Assembly (NCBI RefSeq): GCF_023036475.1
Contig: NZ_JAJQKI010000007.1
Span: 84,114-148,113, forward strand
From: Bacillus pinisoli
GTDB lineage: Bacteria > Bacillota > Bacilli > Bacillales > SA4
DNA: 64,000 nt
Direction: 5' to 3'
The translations under genes were made by a program, and so were the position numbers. The notes beneath the pieces are model-generated. The model was given only the letters and a program-made list of their open reading frames with translations, had not been told where the DNA came from and made no database searches. Every line of letters starts with the position of its first letter. Position 1 is the stretch's first letter. Below, in pieces: positions 1-8,681 of this stretch.

Positions 1-2
1 GA

Positions 3-893
3 TTATTTTAACGCAATAAGCCGACCATCTTCTGAGTAAACTGATAGGCCTAACCGTTGTAAATGTTTTCTAATCCCGCTTCGTTCCCAAGTTTTAAAAA
101 TGGGAACATCAAGCGTATTTTTGGGATAAAAAATACCTATGTTAGTTAGTTCTTCAAATGTTAATCCTTGAAGGACATACTGTTCAATCAGTTCATCTCT
201 TTTTGCAATAATTGAAAGAAATTTTTCCATCTCACGGCTAAACTCTTGCTTCGTAAAGATTCCTTTTTGATGACCTGTTATAAAAGTGTCAGCATCCAAT
301 TCTAATAAGCGGGAGCCAGTGGTGATGAAATCCTCTATATTACCATCCGTCCCGTTATACCAAGGTCCAAAAGAAGTCATATCATAATCGCTTACATATA
401 CGACCCCTAATTCAGGAAAGTATGGAGAGCTTAGACCAGCTGTATGACCAGGGGTATGTAAAAAATGTACTTTTACTCCACTAAAAGAATACTCTATTTC
501 GTATTCATAAGTGCTTGTAATCTCGCCGATGCTTTGAATCCATTGCTCAGGAAGATTGTTTTTCCACATTTCAATACCGGCTTGCCCCCACTCTTGGTAA
601 ATCCCGTTTGATCTGGCAATGCCATCAATCGTTCTTGCATGTTGAAACTCGATAGTATTCAACCACTTTTCAGCTTGAGGAAATAAATAATTATGTTGCG
701 TATGATCAGGATGGTAGTGTGTATTTATAATGAGATCTATTCCTTCTTCCTGATGTAATTGTATTAAGGTGTTAGAATCTGCTCCTGAATCTATAAGTAC
801 CTTTTCTGATGAGTGAATATATAAACTCCTTGAAAATGGTACCTTGCTTTTATTTGGACCTTCAATAATGGATAAAGGGCCGATACGCTTCAT
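3..893 (-). CDS. MBL-fold metallohydrolase
   Basis: Metallo-beta-lactamase superfamily hydrolase of about 296 residues, probably cytosolic, substrate unknown. The metal-binding signature THYHPDH (H59, H61, D63, H64 from the chosen start) is complete. Further metal ligands follow in HTPGHTAG and in VSDYD, and a late ITGHQKG supplies the last histidine. A longer reading frame begins at an ATG at 911, but that ATG has no ribosome binding site. The ATG at 893 is preceded by AAAGAAGTGAT, close to the Bacillus consensus, so I chose 893. The gene ends three bases from the window edge and has no visible operon partner. Family assignment is safe; thioesterase, lactonase or other ester hydrolase roles are all possible. 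Confidence 0.88.
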   Translation of the reverse strand: MKRIGPLSIIEGPNKSKVPFSRSLYIHSSEKVLIDSGADSNTLIQLHQEEGIDLIINTHYHPDHTQHNYLFPQAEKWLNTIEFQHARTIDGIARSNGIYQEWGQAGIEMWKNNLPEQWIQSIGEITSTYEYEIEYSFSGVKVHFLHTPGHTAGLSSPYFPELGVVYVSDYDMTSFGPWYNGTDGNIEDFITTGSRLLELDADTFITGHQKGIFTKQEFSREMEKFLSIIAKRDELIEQYVLQGLTFEELTNIGIFYPKNTLDVPIFKTWERSGIRKHLQRLGLSVYSEDGRLIALK

Positions 894-1104
894 ACTTATC
901 ACTTCTTTCATGTAATTATTATGTTAAAAAAATGAGTTTGAATGAACACTCATTCATTATATCATAATATACATTAATTAATAAGAAATGTAACAGAAAA
1001 AAGCACACTCTAATTTTAAGGGGTTCCGTTAAGGGAGGGAAAACCTTAAATTCCTCCCAAACTAGCAGCATAAAAAGCAATATAAATAACAGTAATTTAA
1101 CAGT

Positions 1105-1137
1105 GAAAAACCCAGAGTCGTTAGCTCTCGGTTTTTG
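1105..1137 (-). terminator. Intrinsic terminator
   Basis: Inverted repeat with A-rich and T-rich flanks (AAAAACC-CAGAG paired with CTCTC-GGTTTTT). It lies downstream of the deaminase gene on the minus strand and could work in both directions. Confidence 0.7.
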
Positions 1138-1189
1138 TGTCTATATTATCTACTTGTTCCGTTAAAGCACCCGTTTGTTGAAGATATTA

Positions 1190-1618
1190 TTACATATCGC
1201 TCGTATATTTTTCAGGTAGTAACTCCATTACATTGCACTTCACTAATTTATCATTATAAGAAATAATTACATCAGTATTTTTTCCATAATCACTAATTAA
1301 CTCTCGACACATACCACAGGGTGCAACTACCCAACATTTTTCTATATCTTCGTGAGGATGAGGGTGAGCAACTGCTACAATTGTTTCAAATTCGTGGTCT
1401 CCTTCAGAGATAGACTTACCAATAGCCATAGCTTCTCCGCATACTGTTATTCTTCCCACATTCGCTTCTACGTGAACTGCTGAAAAAACATTACCTTTTA
1501 TGGTTCTAACTGCAGAACCGATGTGATGTCGACCATACCTATAATTCTTTTCTATTACTTCCTCTGCTTGCTTTATCAATTGATAGTCTCTATCTTCTAA
1601 AGGTCTAACTTTTAACAT
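1190..1618 (-). CDS. Blasticidin-S-deaminase-like cytidine deaminase
   Basis: Zinc-dependent deaminase of the cytidine deaminase fold, 142 residues. The zinc/catalytic motif VCGEAMAIG (C60, E62) and the second motif PCGMCRE (C101, C104) are intact. Length and several stretches (HHIGSAVRT, SAVHVEANVGR, CGMCRELISDY, a C-terminal ELLPEKYT) match what I remember of the Bacillus blasticidin-S deaminase Bsr far better than housekeeping cytidine deaminase, which has a different central region. The first motif reads CGE where Bsr has CAE; the catalytic glutamate is kept. A good ribosome binding site (AAGGGGAG) precedes the ATG. It stands alone, with a terminator behind it. The activity could be on blasticidin, on cytidine, or on another aminopyrimidine nucleoside. 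Confidence 0.85.
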   Translation of the reverse strand: MLKVRPLEDRDYQLIKQAEEVIEKNYRYGRHHIGSAVRTIKGNVFSAVHVEANVGRITVCGEAMAIGKSISEGDHEFETIVAVAHPHPHEDIEKCWVVAPCGMCRELISDYGKNTDVIISYNDKLVKCNVMELLPEKYTSDM

Positions 1619-2038
1619 AATTGTGCTCTCCCCTTTTGATTGCGCATTTTTATCTATTATTCAACAATCCTGCTCCGTTAATGGAATATCCATTATTTAC
1701 AATTGTATCACACAATTCCTTACAAGAGCTCATATCAGCAAGAACAGGGTACGAATTGACAAGTCATTTCCCCCCTAATTAGTACCTCATTTTTTAGCTG
1801 CACAATAATTATTGTACACTTGCTAATTAATATGTTATTTGAAGTGTTAATTTGCCACATAATTGATTAAAAACATTGTTATACCAACAAATAAAGCAGG
1901 TCTAATCCCTATGCGAATTAGCCTGCTATTTATACTGTGATTTGTAATTTTCTCTCCCAAAACGGAACCCCATACTCTAATTTCGAATGTGTCTTTAATC
2001 ATTTCTTAAAGTTTGCCTACAGTACTTTATTTGTTCTT
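1619..2038. other. Intergenic region with one terminator-like hairpin
   Basis: About 420 bases without a credible gene. The only structure I see is the hairpin at 1893-1930 (AGCAGG...CCTGCT with inner CTAAT/ATTAG pairing). It is T-rich on the minus-strand exit side and probably served as terminator of the decayed acetyltransferase upstream. Confidence 0.5.
1893..1930 (-). terminator. Terminator-like hairpin after GNAT remnant
   Basis: Stem AGCAGG-CTAAT / ATTAG-CCTGCT followed on the minus strand by CTTTATTTG. Confidence 0.55.
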
Positions 2039-2213
2039 TCAATCTTCTCTTAATTTACTATATATTATATGGTCTACATAGTGATCATACAGCCATTCTG
2101 CATTTTGTACCTTACCTTCATTGATAAATCCAAGTCTCTCTGGAATAGCTCTGCTTTTAATATTTTCATCTGCTACACGGATCTCTACTCGGTTTAAGTC
2201 CACCTCCAATGAA
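2039..2213 (-). pseudogene. C-terminal remnant of GNAT acetyltransferase (RimL/YdaF type)
   Basis: Reading the minus strand gives about 57 residues ending in a TGA. They contain LNRVEIRVADENIKSRAIP, RLGFINEG and AEWLYDHYVDHI, the C-terminal acetyl-CoA-binding part of RimL-like ribosomal-protein N-acetyltransferases. Stop codons lie directly upstream, and the N-terminal two thirds (about 120 residues) are missing. The remaining frame is otherwise undamaged, so the loss may be a fairly recent deletion. Not expected to make a working enzyme. Confidence 0.75.
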
Positions 2214-2243
2214 ATATAATTTATTTTTCAAATAAACTATTCC

Positions 2244-2660
2244 TTATAACGTCATAAACTTCTCTTTAAAAATAGGACTTAACTGACTCCATACATCAAA
2301 GATATTCCCATCAAGATCTTGAAATACAAAATTCTGACCAGCGTGCCCTCTACTTTCAATCTCACCTACTATCATTCCAGAATCTTTAAATTCTTGATGT
2401 AACAGATGTAAGCATTCAAGCCCGTCTACTTCAAATGTTATGGAAAAATGCTCGTTATCATATGAGTCTATAAAATTTGCATTTTGTTTCTCTCTTGATT
2501 TAACAAGAAAAATACTTTGATTTGCAAGATTTAGAATGGACTTAGTTTCGTCCTGATAACTGAGTGTTGCTCTAAGTTTTTTTACATACCATTCTGTTGA
2601 TTCTTTAACATCTTTTACAGGTAAATAAGTTGTGCCCACTCTGATAAGCTTGGAACCCAA
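2244..2660 (-). CDS. VOC-family (glyoxalase/bleomycin-resistance fold) protein
   Basis: Single VOC domain of about 138 residues. The opening RVGTTYLPVKDVKESTEWY is the typical first beta-alpha unit, and FQDLDGNIFDVWS near the end is the typical last strand with its metal-ligand position. These proteins bind a metal or a small ligand; the substrate is not evident. A longer frame opens at 2693 inside the upstream gene. A strong AGGAGAGTGAT stands just ahead of a TTG at 2660, giving a protein beginning MGSKLIRVG, so I place the start there. It follows the HD hydrolase gene by about 20 bases and probably shares its transcript. Confidence 0.8.
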   Translation of the reverse strand: MGSKLIRVGTTYLPVKDVKESTEWYVKKLRATLSYQDETKSILNLANQSIFLVKSREKQNANFIDSYDNEHFSITFEVDGLECLHLLHQEFKDSGMIVGEIESRGHAGQNFVFQDLDGNIFDVWSQLSPIFKEKFMTL

Positions 2661-2679
2661 TTCAATCACTCTCCTATGT

Positions 2680-3279
2680 TTATGTATGATCACGAAAGAA
2701 TGTTTGGACTAGCTTCTGGTAAGTAAAGAAATAAGAAGGAATTTGTTCTTTATTTAAATTTTCTTCTAATGCTTGCGCTAGTTCTGAATAATACCAGGCC
2801 TGTTGCTTTTCACCTCTTTTAAAATGGGACCAAATATCGTCTACAGTTTCTGAACTCGTCATAAGACTTCTTAAGTTATCGAGTTTATCAGCGGCGACAA
2901 GACATTTGATTTCAAAGCTTGCCGTTCTGACGAGGTCAATGGTGTGTTGTTTACGTTCTTCCCATGTTTTCGATTTATCTTCTGTATTGCCTGCTACAAT
3001 AGAAGCAATATTAGATCCAAATTCGTTCTTAATATCAAGTATCGTTGCGTTCGTATCTTCGACTGTATCATGTAAATAACCAGCAGCGATTATTTCGTCA
3101 GACATGCCAGCTTCTTGTAATATAGTGGCAACACCTTCTGGATGTATAAAATAAGGATCATCTGTCAATCTCCTCAATTGCCCTTCATGAGCTTGTTGTG
3201 CAAAGTTCCTTGCTTTCTCAATTAGATCCATGGTTTTTTGTACCCTTTCTTTAGTAAAGTCTCTTTGCATAGCTTTCAT
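2680..3279 (-). CDS. HD-domain hydrolase, possible small alarmone hydrolase
   Basis: HD-superfamily phosphohydrolase of up to 199 residues. Motifs in order: FIHPEGVA (H46), HDTVEDT (H70, D71, E74, D75), EFGSNIASIV and ADKLDNLRS (D131). This order, plus QLRR and DPYFIHP ahead of the first histidine, is that of the (p)ppGpp hydrolase domain of Rel/SpoT and the stand-alone Mesh1-like hydrolases. No synthetase domain is present. The start is uncertain: the upstream gene ends at 3251, inside this frame. The ATG at 3231 has AAAGG about 11 bases ahead and would give MDLIEKARNFA, the usual family beginning. Alarmone hydrolysis is an inference from motifs. Confidence 0.75.
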   Translation of the reverse strand: MKAMQRDFTKERVQKTMDLIEKARNFAQQAHEGQLRRLTDDPYFIHPEGVATILQEAGMSDEIIAAGYLHDTVEDTNATILDIKNEFGSNIASIVAGNTEDKSKTWEERKQHTIDLVRTASFEIKCLVAADKLDNLRSLMTSSETVDDIWSHFKRGEKQQAWYYSELAQALEENLNKEQIPSYFFTYQKLVQTFFRDHT

Positions 3280-3892
3280 CTAAAGACTCATTTATGGATT
3301 CAATGGTTAAATCTTCTTGTTTAAGATGGTCCTTCAAAATTTCTGCCATGGTCGGTAATGTTTCACGATTTGGCCAACTACTGGTGTTCCATAAATTTGA
3401 ACGCTTAAAAGCCTTCGCACAGTGCATAAACACCTCTTGTACTTCAACAACTATTGCTAAATTAGGTACTTTGTTTTGAGCGGTTAGTTTTTCTAACCAA
3501 GCCTCATCACGTGTAATGAAAGCTTTTCCGTTTACGCGTAACGTTTCTTCCATTCCTGGAATGATAAAAATGATTCCAATATATGGGTTTGAGAGGATGT
3601 TATAAACGGAATCTACGCGTTTGTTGCCTGGTCTTTCAGGAATAATAATGTGATGGTCATCGGCAATGTGCACAAACCCAGCTCCATCCCCTCTCGGCGA
3701 AGCGTCACACGTTCCATTCTGATTAGAAGTGGAGATTACACAAAATGGTGAGTGCTTAATTAGAGTTTTACTATATTTATCTAACTTTCTAATGACTTTA
3801 TTTTCTGCGAGTTTACTAGGCTCTCCTAATAGTTGACGCAATTCTAGTTCTGAAGTGATAAGTTTATTAAACTCTAATTTTTTCACATTCAT
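3251..3892 (-). CDS. Pyridoxamine 5'-phosphate oxidase-fold flavoprotein
   Basis: About 213 residues of the FMN-binding split-barrel class, resembling the MSMEG_1061-type family. Typical pieces are FCVISTSNQNGTCDASPRGD, the DDHHIIIPERPGNKRVDS strand and NPYIGIIFIIPG. The cytosolic role is probably flavin- or F420-linked reduction of an unknown small molecule. The frame opens at a GTG at 3907, but GGAGG lies across that codon and is correctly spaced for the ATG at 3892, which I use. Its 3' end overlaps the HD hydrolase gene by up to 29 bases, so the two are likely co-transcribed with the VOC gene beyond. Confidence 0.82.
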   Translation of the reverse strand: MNVKKLEFNKLITSELELRQLLGEPSKLAENKVIRKLDKYSKTLIKHSPFCVISTSNQNGTCDASPRGDGAGFVHIADDHHIIIPERPGNKRVDSVYNILSNPYIGIIFIIPGMEETLRVNGKAFITRDEAWLEKLTAQNKVPNLAIVVEVQEVFMHCAKAFKRSNLWNTSSWPNRETLPTMAEILKDHLKQEDLTIESINESLDESYAKRLY

Positions 3893-3953
3893 TTTTGTTT
3901 CCTCCACTGTTTTTCTTACATATTACCATATTTTCCTAAGGGTCATTATTACT

Positions 3954-4451
3954 TTAATCTATAATCAAACGCTGATGCAGTTTAAACTGTTTAAAATCTT
4001 CAATTACCTTATGATGAAAGGATGTCCAGAAATAATTTGTGCCTTCTGGTATATGGTCATTAGGAAAGAACTTTACCTGACTAGTTTCATCGCTTTTATA
4101 CTTTAAGTTACCTGTCCAGCGCTCTACCCAGAATAAGGTTTCAAACAGCTGATATTCGTCGCCAAAACTGTTTTTCATTTTGTAATTTGGATTTGTATAG
4201 AGGGCAACGACGTGAGCAAATTCTACATTTAAGCCAGTTTCCTCTTTTACCTCGCGAACAAGGCAATCGTAAATAGATTCATCTAATTCAATGGAACCCG
4301 CTGGCATTCCCCATTTTCCTTCTCCTTTTCGTTCTATGAACAAAATCTTACCTTCCGAATCTTCTATTATCGCTCGAATGGATGGAATGATTAGTTTTTG
4401 ATTTCCAACGACAGTTCTTATTTTGCCAACATAACTATCTTCCCATTTCAA
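3954..4451 (-). CDS. Nudix hydrolase
   Basis: 165-residue Nudix-fold pyrophosphohydrolase. The Nudix box is complete: GSIELDE at its head and REVKEETGL at its core, so both metal-binding glutamates are there. WGMPAGS before the box is the usual lead-in. The N-terminal stretch (WEDSYVGKIRTVVG) resembles Nudix proteins often annotated as ADP-ribose or nucleoside-diphosphate hydrolases, but substrate cannot be read from sequence. The start is a TTG at 4451 with only a weak GGTGAA ahead of it. Single gene, transcribed like its neighbours. Confidence 0.82.
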   Translation of the reverse strand: MKWEDSYVGKIRTVVGNQKLIIPSIRAIIEDSEGKILFIERKGEGKWGMPAGSIELDESIYDCLVREVKEETGLNVEFAHVVALYTNPNYKMKNSFGDEYQLFETLFWVERWTGNLKYKSDETSQVKFFPNDHIPEGTNYFWTSFHHKVIEDFKQFKLHQRLIID

Positions 4452-4626
4452 AGCCAGTTCACCATCCCTCTTTACTTAGCTTACAGCTATCTAAAAGATT
4501 TACATTAAAAGACAGATATAACAAGAGACAGTAGAAAAATATCTACTGTCTTGCTAGACGCTTCATTCCACTAACATTAAATAAATGGTGTTCACGAAAG
4601 CAAAAATTCTTACGATAAGAGCATAA

Positions 4627-5229
4627 TTATTGCCACTTCTCTCTGAAACGTTCGACTTTTGGGAAAAAGAATTGGACAAATGGTCCAACAGAAAAAGCAA
4701 TAATGATTGTACCAACCCCAATTGGACCACGGAATAAAAGGGCGAGTACTAAAGCAATTAGTTCTGCTATAGTTTTGGCCATCATTAAATTAACCTTCAG
4801 TCTGTGTTGAATCGCTAGCATAAATCGGTCTATAGGGATGAGTGGATATTTTGCCTGTAAATACACAGAAATCCCAAAGGAAAGGAACAAAAGACCTAAG
4901 ATTAATACCACTAATTTAATAAAAAAAGTATTTGGTTCAAGTTCGTTTAACACATAAAGCAACCAAAAATCGATTAAGCCACCTACAATGACAATGGTAA
5001 AAACGGCAAAAATATCGGGTTTATTACGTAATAAAAAAGCGTTGACAGTAATTAAGATTAACCCTACTATGATTACCCAGCTACCGACGGTGAATCCAAT
5101 TGTATTAGAAAGTCCAACATTCAAGGCATCCCAGGGACCAGCCCCAAGATCTGATTTTATTGTTAAGGTAACGCCAAATGACAAGATAATGAGACCTATT
5201 AAGTAAAAGGCCAATTTGACAGCATGCAT
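4627..5229 (-). CDS. YczE/YyaS/YitT-family membrane protein
   Basis: Integral membrane protein of 200 residues with about five hydrophobic segments (roughly 5-25, 45-65, 72-92, 100-122, 145-175). The motif SDLGAGPWDALNVGLS after the first segment is the family hallmark, and IPIDRFMLAIQ appears in the middle. Family members have no settled biochemical function. The ATG at 5229 has a good AAGGAGC ahead. Single gene; no obvious partner. Confidence 0.8.
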   Translation of the reverse strand: MHAVKLAFYLIGLIILSFGVTLTIKSDLGAGPWDALNVGLSNTIGFTVGSWVIIVGLILITVNAFLLRNKPDIFAVFTIVIVGGLIDFWLLYVLNELEPNTFFIKLVVLILGLLFLSFGISVYLQAKYPLIPIDRFMLAIQHRLKVNLMMAKTIAELIALVLALLFRGPIGVGTIIIAFSVGPFVQFFFPKVERFREKWQ

Positions 5230-5365
5230 AGTTGTTGCTCCTTAGTTGATAGTATGATTAGGTAGTGATATGTTTTAACTTTCCTTATCATTTATAGCAT
5301 TTCAAAAGTTTTATATTTTATTTAGTCTCTTTAGGTTAATGTTGAAAGAAAAGATGATGACAGTA

Positions 5366-5890
5366 TTATTGCTTATGTAAGATTCCTAAATATTCTTTCC
5401 AAGGGCCTACATCTTCTCTATAGCGGTTTGCCATTACTCGTGTAATCTGAGACAGATGTGTAAGATCATGTACAACCCAAGTAGAAATTAACTCCCTCAC
5501 CTTTACAACCCCAAATGCAGGATGCGATCCAGTTTTCTCTAGCTGCAACTCAGTGTCTATAAGTGATTTTAATGTGTTTATATTTTCATTTCTTATTATT
5601 TTAAATTGAGTAAGCTTTTCTTCAATGGATCTCTCGCTCAGAGTTATATGTGAGAATCGATCAAAGGGTGGGAATGTATTCTTCTCTCCATCTGCTAGCA
5701 TAGTTTTCAGCCTTGGAATCCAGTTGTGTTTTTCTGCTTCAATAAGATGTTCTAAGACTTCAGAGATAGTCCAAGTTCCTTCTCCTTCATTTATACATAA
5801 CCAAGGATGAGAAAGTCCTTTCAGAAACTGCTCCATAGATTGTGGGGTGCGCTTAAGTACTTCAATGGCTTCATCTAGAATAAAATTCAA
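5366..5890 (-). CDS. DinB-family (DinB_2) metal-dependent protein
   Basis: 174-residue four-helix DinB/YfiT-like protein. Metal ligands are visible as the histidine in [12 protein letters not shown] and the pair in [11 protein letters not shown], with WTISEVLEH being the typical first helix. Relatives include thiol S-transferases and proteins of unknown role, so function is open. The start is a TTG at 5890 directly after AGGAGGAGTTACA, a strong site. No operon partner. Confidence 0.8.
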   Translation of the reverse strand: MNFILDEAIEVLKRTPQSMEQFLKGLSHPWLCINEGEGTWTISEVLEHLIEAEKHNWIPRLKTMLADGEKNTFPPFDRFSHITLSERSIEEKLTQFKIIRNENINTLKSLIDTELQLEKTGSHPAFGVVKVRELISTWVVHDLTHLSQITRVMANRYREDVGPWKEYLGILHKQ

Positions 5891-6151
5891 TGTAACTCCT
5901 CCTAATGGCTGAATAATATGTGAGGTAATATCACAACATACTTCTATGAAAACTATTCAATACTACACACTGATCTTTATTGGGTTTATTTTATGGGCGG
6001 TACTATTATTCATATATATGTATCATGAGGGAGTGTTTAGGCTACTTGAGTATTAATATCTTAGCTGGACGTAATCCAACATGTGTAAGTCACTGACTTC
6101 TTGCTATTGCTTATATGGTAACAAATGGAAACATATTATTAAACATAAAAA

Positions 6152-6181
6152 TAGTGACCAAATCAAAAGATTTGGTCATTA
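6152..6181 (-). terminator. Intrinsic terminator
   Basis: GTGACCAAATC / GATTTGGTCATTA hairpin four bases after the stop of the DNA-alkylation-repair gene on the minus strand. Confidence 0.75.
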
Positions 6182-6185
6182 CATA

Positions 6186-6893
6186 TTAGCAAATAGTTGT
6201 TTTCTTTTTCTTTCCAATGTAGCCTTTATCTTTTATTTTATTAATATAATCCTTTGCATTGGGGACTTTACACGCAGTGTTCCCTACATCAACATGTACT
6301 TTTCCAATCCTGTCAGCAATAAGAAGGGCCTCCTCATGTAAAGGCTCAACGAAGCTTCCTACACAGATGACGAATTGGTTCATCGCATACCTAACTCTGT
6401 TCCGTTCAGCATGAATGCTTTTTTCTACATGTTGCAAGTAGCTAGTTATCTCATTCATATCTAAATGTTCTGTAGGCGTGATGGATAAATAATGTGCATA
6501 TGTAGACCATCCTGTTACAGCAATCATCTCCTGATCGGAAAGAATCCACTCCTTCGCTAACTCTAAAGCGAACCTACTTTCAGCAGCCACTCCTGCAACC
6601 GTATATTCAGCAAGCATATACCAATTTGCAGCTCTAACCCACTCTTGTAGCACTTCTTTCTCCATTAGTTTTGGATTAACAGACAGCCCAGCTAAATACA
6701 TGGCGTCATGGTTCCCTGTTGAATAAAGAGCCAGTCCAAGTTCTTGATCCTTTTTCACGTGTTTGACTAGTTTCTTCAAATCTCCAACTTTAACACCATG
6801 TAATGGCTCTTTTGCTCCATGTGCTAGATAAATCTTCTTTGTCTGTTCTGATCCATATTCCTGTAATTGATCCATGATTTCACTAATTGTCAT
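6186..6893 (-). CDS. AlkD-like DNA alkylation repair protein
   Basis: 235-residue all-helical HEAT-like repeat protein of the DNA alkylation repair family; AlkD members excise N3- and N7-alkyl bases. GVKVGDLKKLVK near residue 40 and TGWSTYAHYL, VRYAMNQFVICVG and GKVHVDVGNTACKVP are family landmarks. The frame opens at a GTG (6902), but AGGTGG overlaps it and fits the ATG at 6893. The lysine-rich C-terminal tail (about 15 residues) could add DNA affinity. Base-excision activity is inferred; several family members are inactive on classic substrates. Confidence 0.82.
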   Translation of the reverse strand: MTISEIMDQLQEYGSEQTKKIYLAHGAKEPLHGVKVGDLKKLVKHVKKDQELGLALYSTGNHDAMYLAGLSVNPKLMEKEVLQEWVRAANWYMLAEYTVAGVAAESRFALELAKEWILSDQEMIAVTGWSTYAHYLSITPTEHLDMNEITSYLQHVEKSIHAERNRVRYAMNQFVICVGSFVEPLHEEALLIADRIGKVHVDVGNTACKVPNAKDYINKIKDKGYIGKKKKTTIC

Positions 6894-7015
6894 ATGAACC
6901 ACCTACTTATCCTAATTTGTTTAATCTAGTCGTTTGAGCTAATTCACTTGAACGGCAATATCGCTGAGATTTGCCAAATAACTATGATTGAATCCCTACA
7001 CGGTCAAGAGAATTT

Positions 7016-8011
7016 CTATTTATAAAGGTTGACGAGATAAATTCCATTCGGTAATTCAGGATTTTTAAATGCCTCTAACACGACCTGCACATTATATCCC
7101 ACTGTAAAATCATATAAATTAGCTGTATTTCCTCTAAGCGACTCAATCAGATGATCGAATAGTGTACCTACATGTATACCTTCAGTTGAAATAGACTCAT
7201 AAGGTTGTCCTACTTTTCCACCTTTTAAATTTCCCCAGTTTTCAAGAAACAATGAGCCTTCAGTACCATGAACAACTAACTCTACTCTTTCTGGACCAGG
7301 AACCTGGCTAATTCCATCTAGATATACATTAATTCCATTATCGAGTACTAGTTTCGCATTTACTCCATTTTCACATAAGGTTTCATCTTCTGGATAAGAT
7401 ACTTCACCTTGAATAAAGTTTATTTGACCAAAGTTTTTCTGGATAAATTGAATCCAATGGGCACCTACCTCTAAAATGTAACCCCCTTGTTCTCTTTTGC
7501 CAACCCAACTATTTTTTTGCCAAAAACGTGGCCACTCTGGAAAGTGAAGGTTTAAATCAATTCTTCTAATTGAACCAATGTATCCTGACTGGATCAGACT
7601 CATCATTTTATACATTTGTGCCTGATAGTTTAGCGGGAAGTTCATCATATGTATAAGGGAAGTATTCTCTACCGCCTGAAGCATGGAGTTAGCTTCTTCA
7701 ATAGAATTTGCTAAAGGCTTTTCACAAAGAATATGAACTCCGGCTTCGATGGTATCAAGTGCAACTTGTTCATGATATTTTGGAGGCACTGCAATATAGA
7801 CGATGTCTAGTTCTGCATTCTTTAATAGTTCCTGATGTGACTTAAAGTAATGTGGAATTGAGAATTCTTCAGCAATTTCTTTCGCTAGTGTCTCATTTGC
7901 ATCACACACTGCAACAACTTCAAGCTGATCTGCATATTGTTCTTTAATTGGCTTTAACATTCTATTTCCAATGGCACCGAGTCCGATTATACCTAATTTA
8001 ATTTTGTTCAT
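7016..8011 (-). CDS. Gfo/Idh/MocA-family oxidoreductase
   Basis: 331-residue NAD(P)-dependent dehydrogenase with an N-terminal Rossmann fold (GIIGLGAIGNR at 8-18) and the family motif HILCEKPLANS near residue 95, whose lysine is catalytic. A later GGYILEVGAHWI carries the conserved histidine of the substrate site. Members oxidise sugars, inositols or related polyols; the substrate here is unknown. A perfect AGGAGG stands ahead of the ATG. It is a lone gene with no sugar transporter next to it. Confidence 0.85.
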   Translation of the reverse strand: MNKIKLGIIGLGAIGNRMLKPIKEQYADQLEVVAVCDANETLAKEIAEEFSIPHYFKSHQELLKNAELDIVYIAVPPKYHEQVALDTIEAGVHILCEKPLANSIEEANSMLQAVENTSLIHMMNFPLNYQAQMYKMMSLIQSGYIGSIRRIDLNLHFPEWPRFWQKNSWVGKREQGGYILEVGAHWIQFIQKNFGQINFIQGEVSYPEDETLCENGVNAKLVLDNGINVYLDGISQVPGPERVELVVHGTEGSLFLENWGNLKGGKVGQPYESISTEGIHVGTLFDHLIESLRGNTANLYDFTVGYNVQVVLEAFKNPELPNGIYLVNLYK

Positions 8012-8304
8012 ACTGTCATTCCTCCTCTTTCTTTCATTTTAGCTAGTTTTTACTTTAGTTGCTAGCAAAATGTACCTTCTATCTAAAAGGAGAAGTAGAA
8101 ATATGTGATTACAGTTGCTTCTAACTTATACTTGACCGTTTCCATCATCATGTTTAAAAGAAATGACAACGTTCTTCAAGAACATATTAGACTTGTACCT
8201 AGAAAAAGTTATAATTAATCGGGCAAAAGTCTAGTCCTCTCTTATCCAAATGACATAGTCTAAATGGAAACAATGATTTGGATAGTTGAAAGGAGACAAA
8301 TAAA

Positions 8305-8556
8305 ATGACAAACGAAAGACGACCTTTTGGTTATGGTGGCGGATATGGTGGCTTTGGACCAGGTTATGGTTTTGGATATGGAGGTAGACCAAGAAGACGA
8401 CCTTTTTATGGTTATGGATATGGTAGACCGAGACCATTTTACGGCTATGGGTATGGATATGGCCCGGGCTACGGTTATGGAGGTCCACTTGGAGCTGGAT
8501 TACTAGGTCTTGGATTAGGACTATTAGGTGGAAGTCCTTTTTACGGCGGATATTAG
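8305..8556 (+). CDS. Gly/Tyr-rich small protein
   Basis: 83 residues, unusually composed: the first 60 are almost only Gly, Tyr, Pro, Phe and Arg in repeats such as GYGYG and RPRPFYGYG. A Leu/Gly segment (LGAGLLGLGLGLLGG) follows and looks able to enter a membrane, then a short SPFYGGY tail. AAAGGAGA is well placed before the ATG, so translation is likely despite the low complexity. Low-complexity Gly/Tyr proteins in spore formers are often spore coat or envelope components, but nothing here proves that. It lies alone between a minus-strand dehydrogenase and the M42 peptidase gene. Confidence 0.75.
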   Translation: MTNERRPFGYGGGYGGFGPGYGFGYGGRPRRRPFYGYGYGRPRPFYGYGYGYGPGYGYGGPLGAGLLGLGLGLLGGSPFYGGY

Positions 8557-8681
8557 GAAATGATCTTGTTAAGAGGCCAATTTTGTAAGGCCTCTTAACA
8601 ATTTAAAAAATACGTTTTTTACAAGAAATGTATGTATAATAGAAAAGAAGACTTATTTTACTAGCGTGGAGGTTTTAAGAT

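Noticed and set aside
1150..1180. Recurring word around GTTCCGTTAA and GCACCCGTT (near 1022, 1154, 1672, 55001, 57627) as a repeat family
   Set aside because: Similarity does not extend beyond 10-15 bases at these places, so I cannot define an element; only the R1/R2 pair holds over 60 bp.
8231..8488. His-rich reading frame on the minus strand
   Set aside because: It is the antisense shadow of the Gly/Tyr-rich gene; no ribosome binding site and no independent support.
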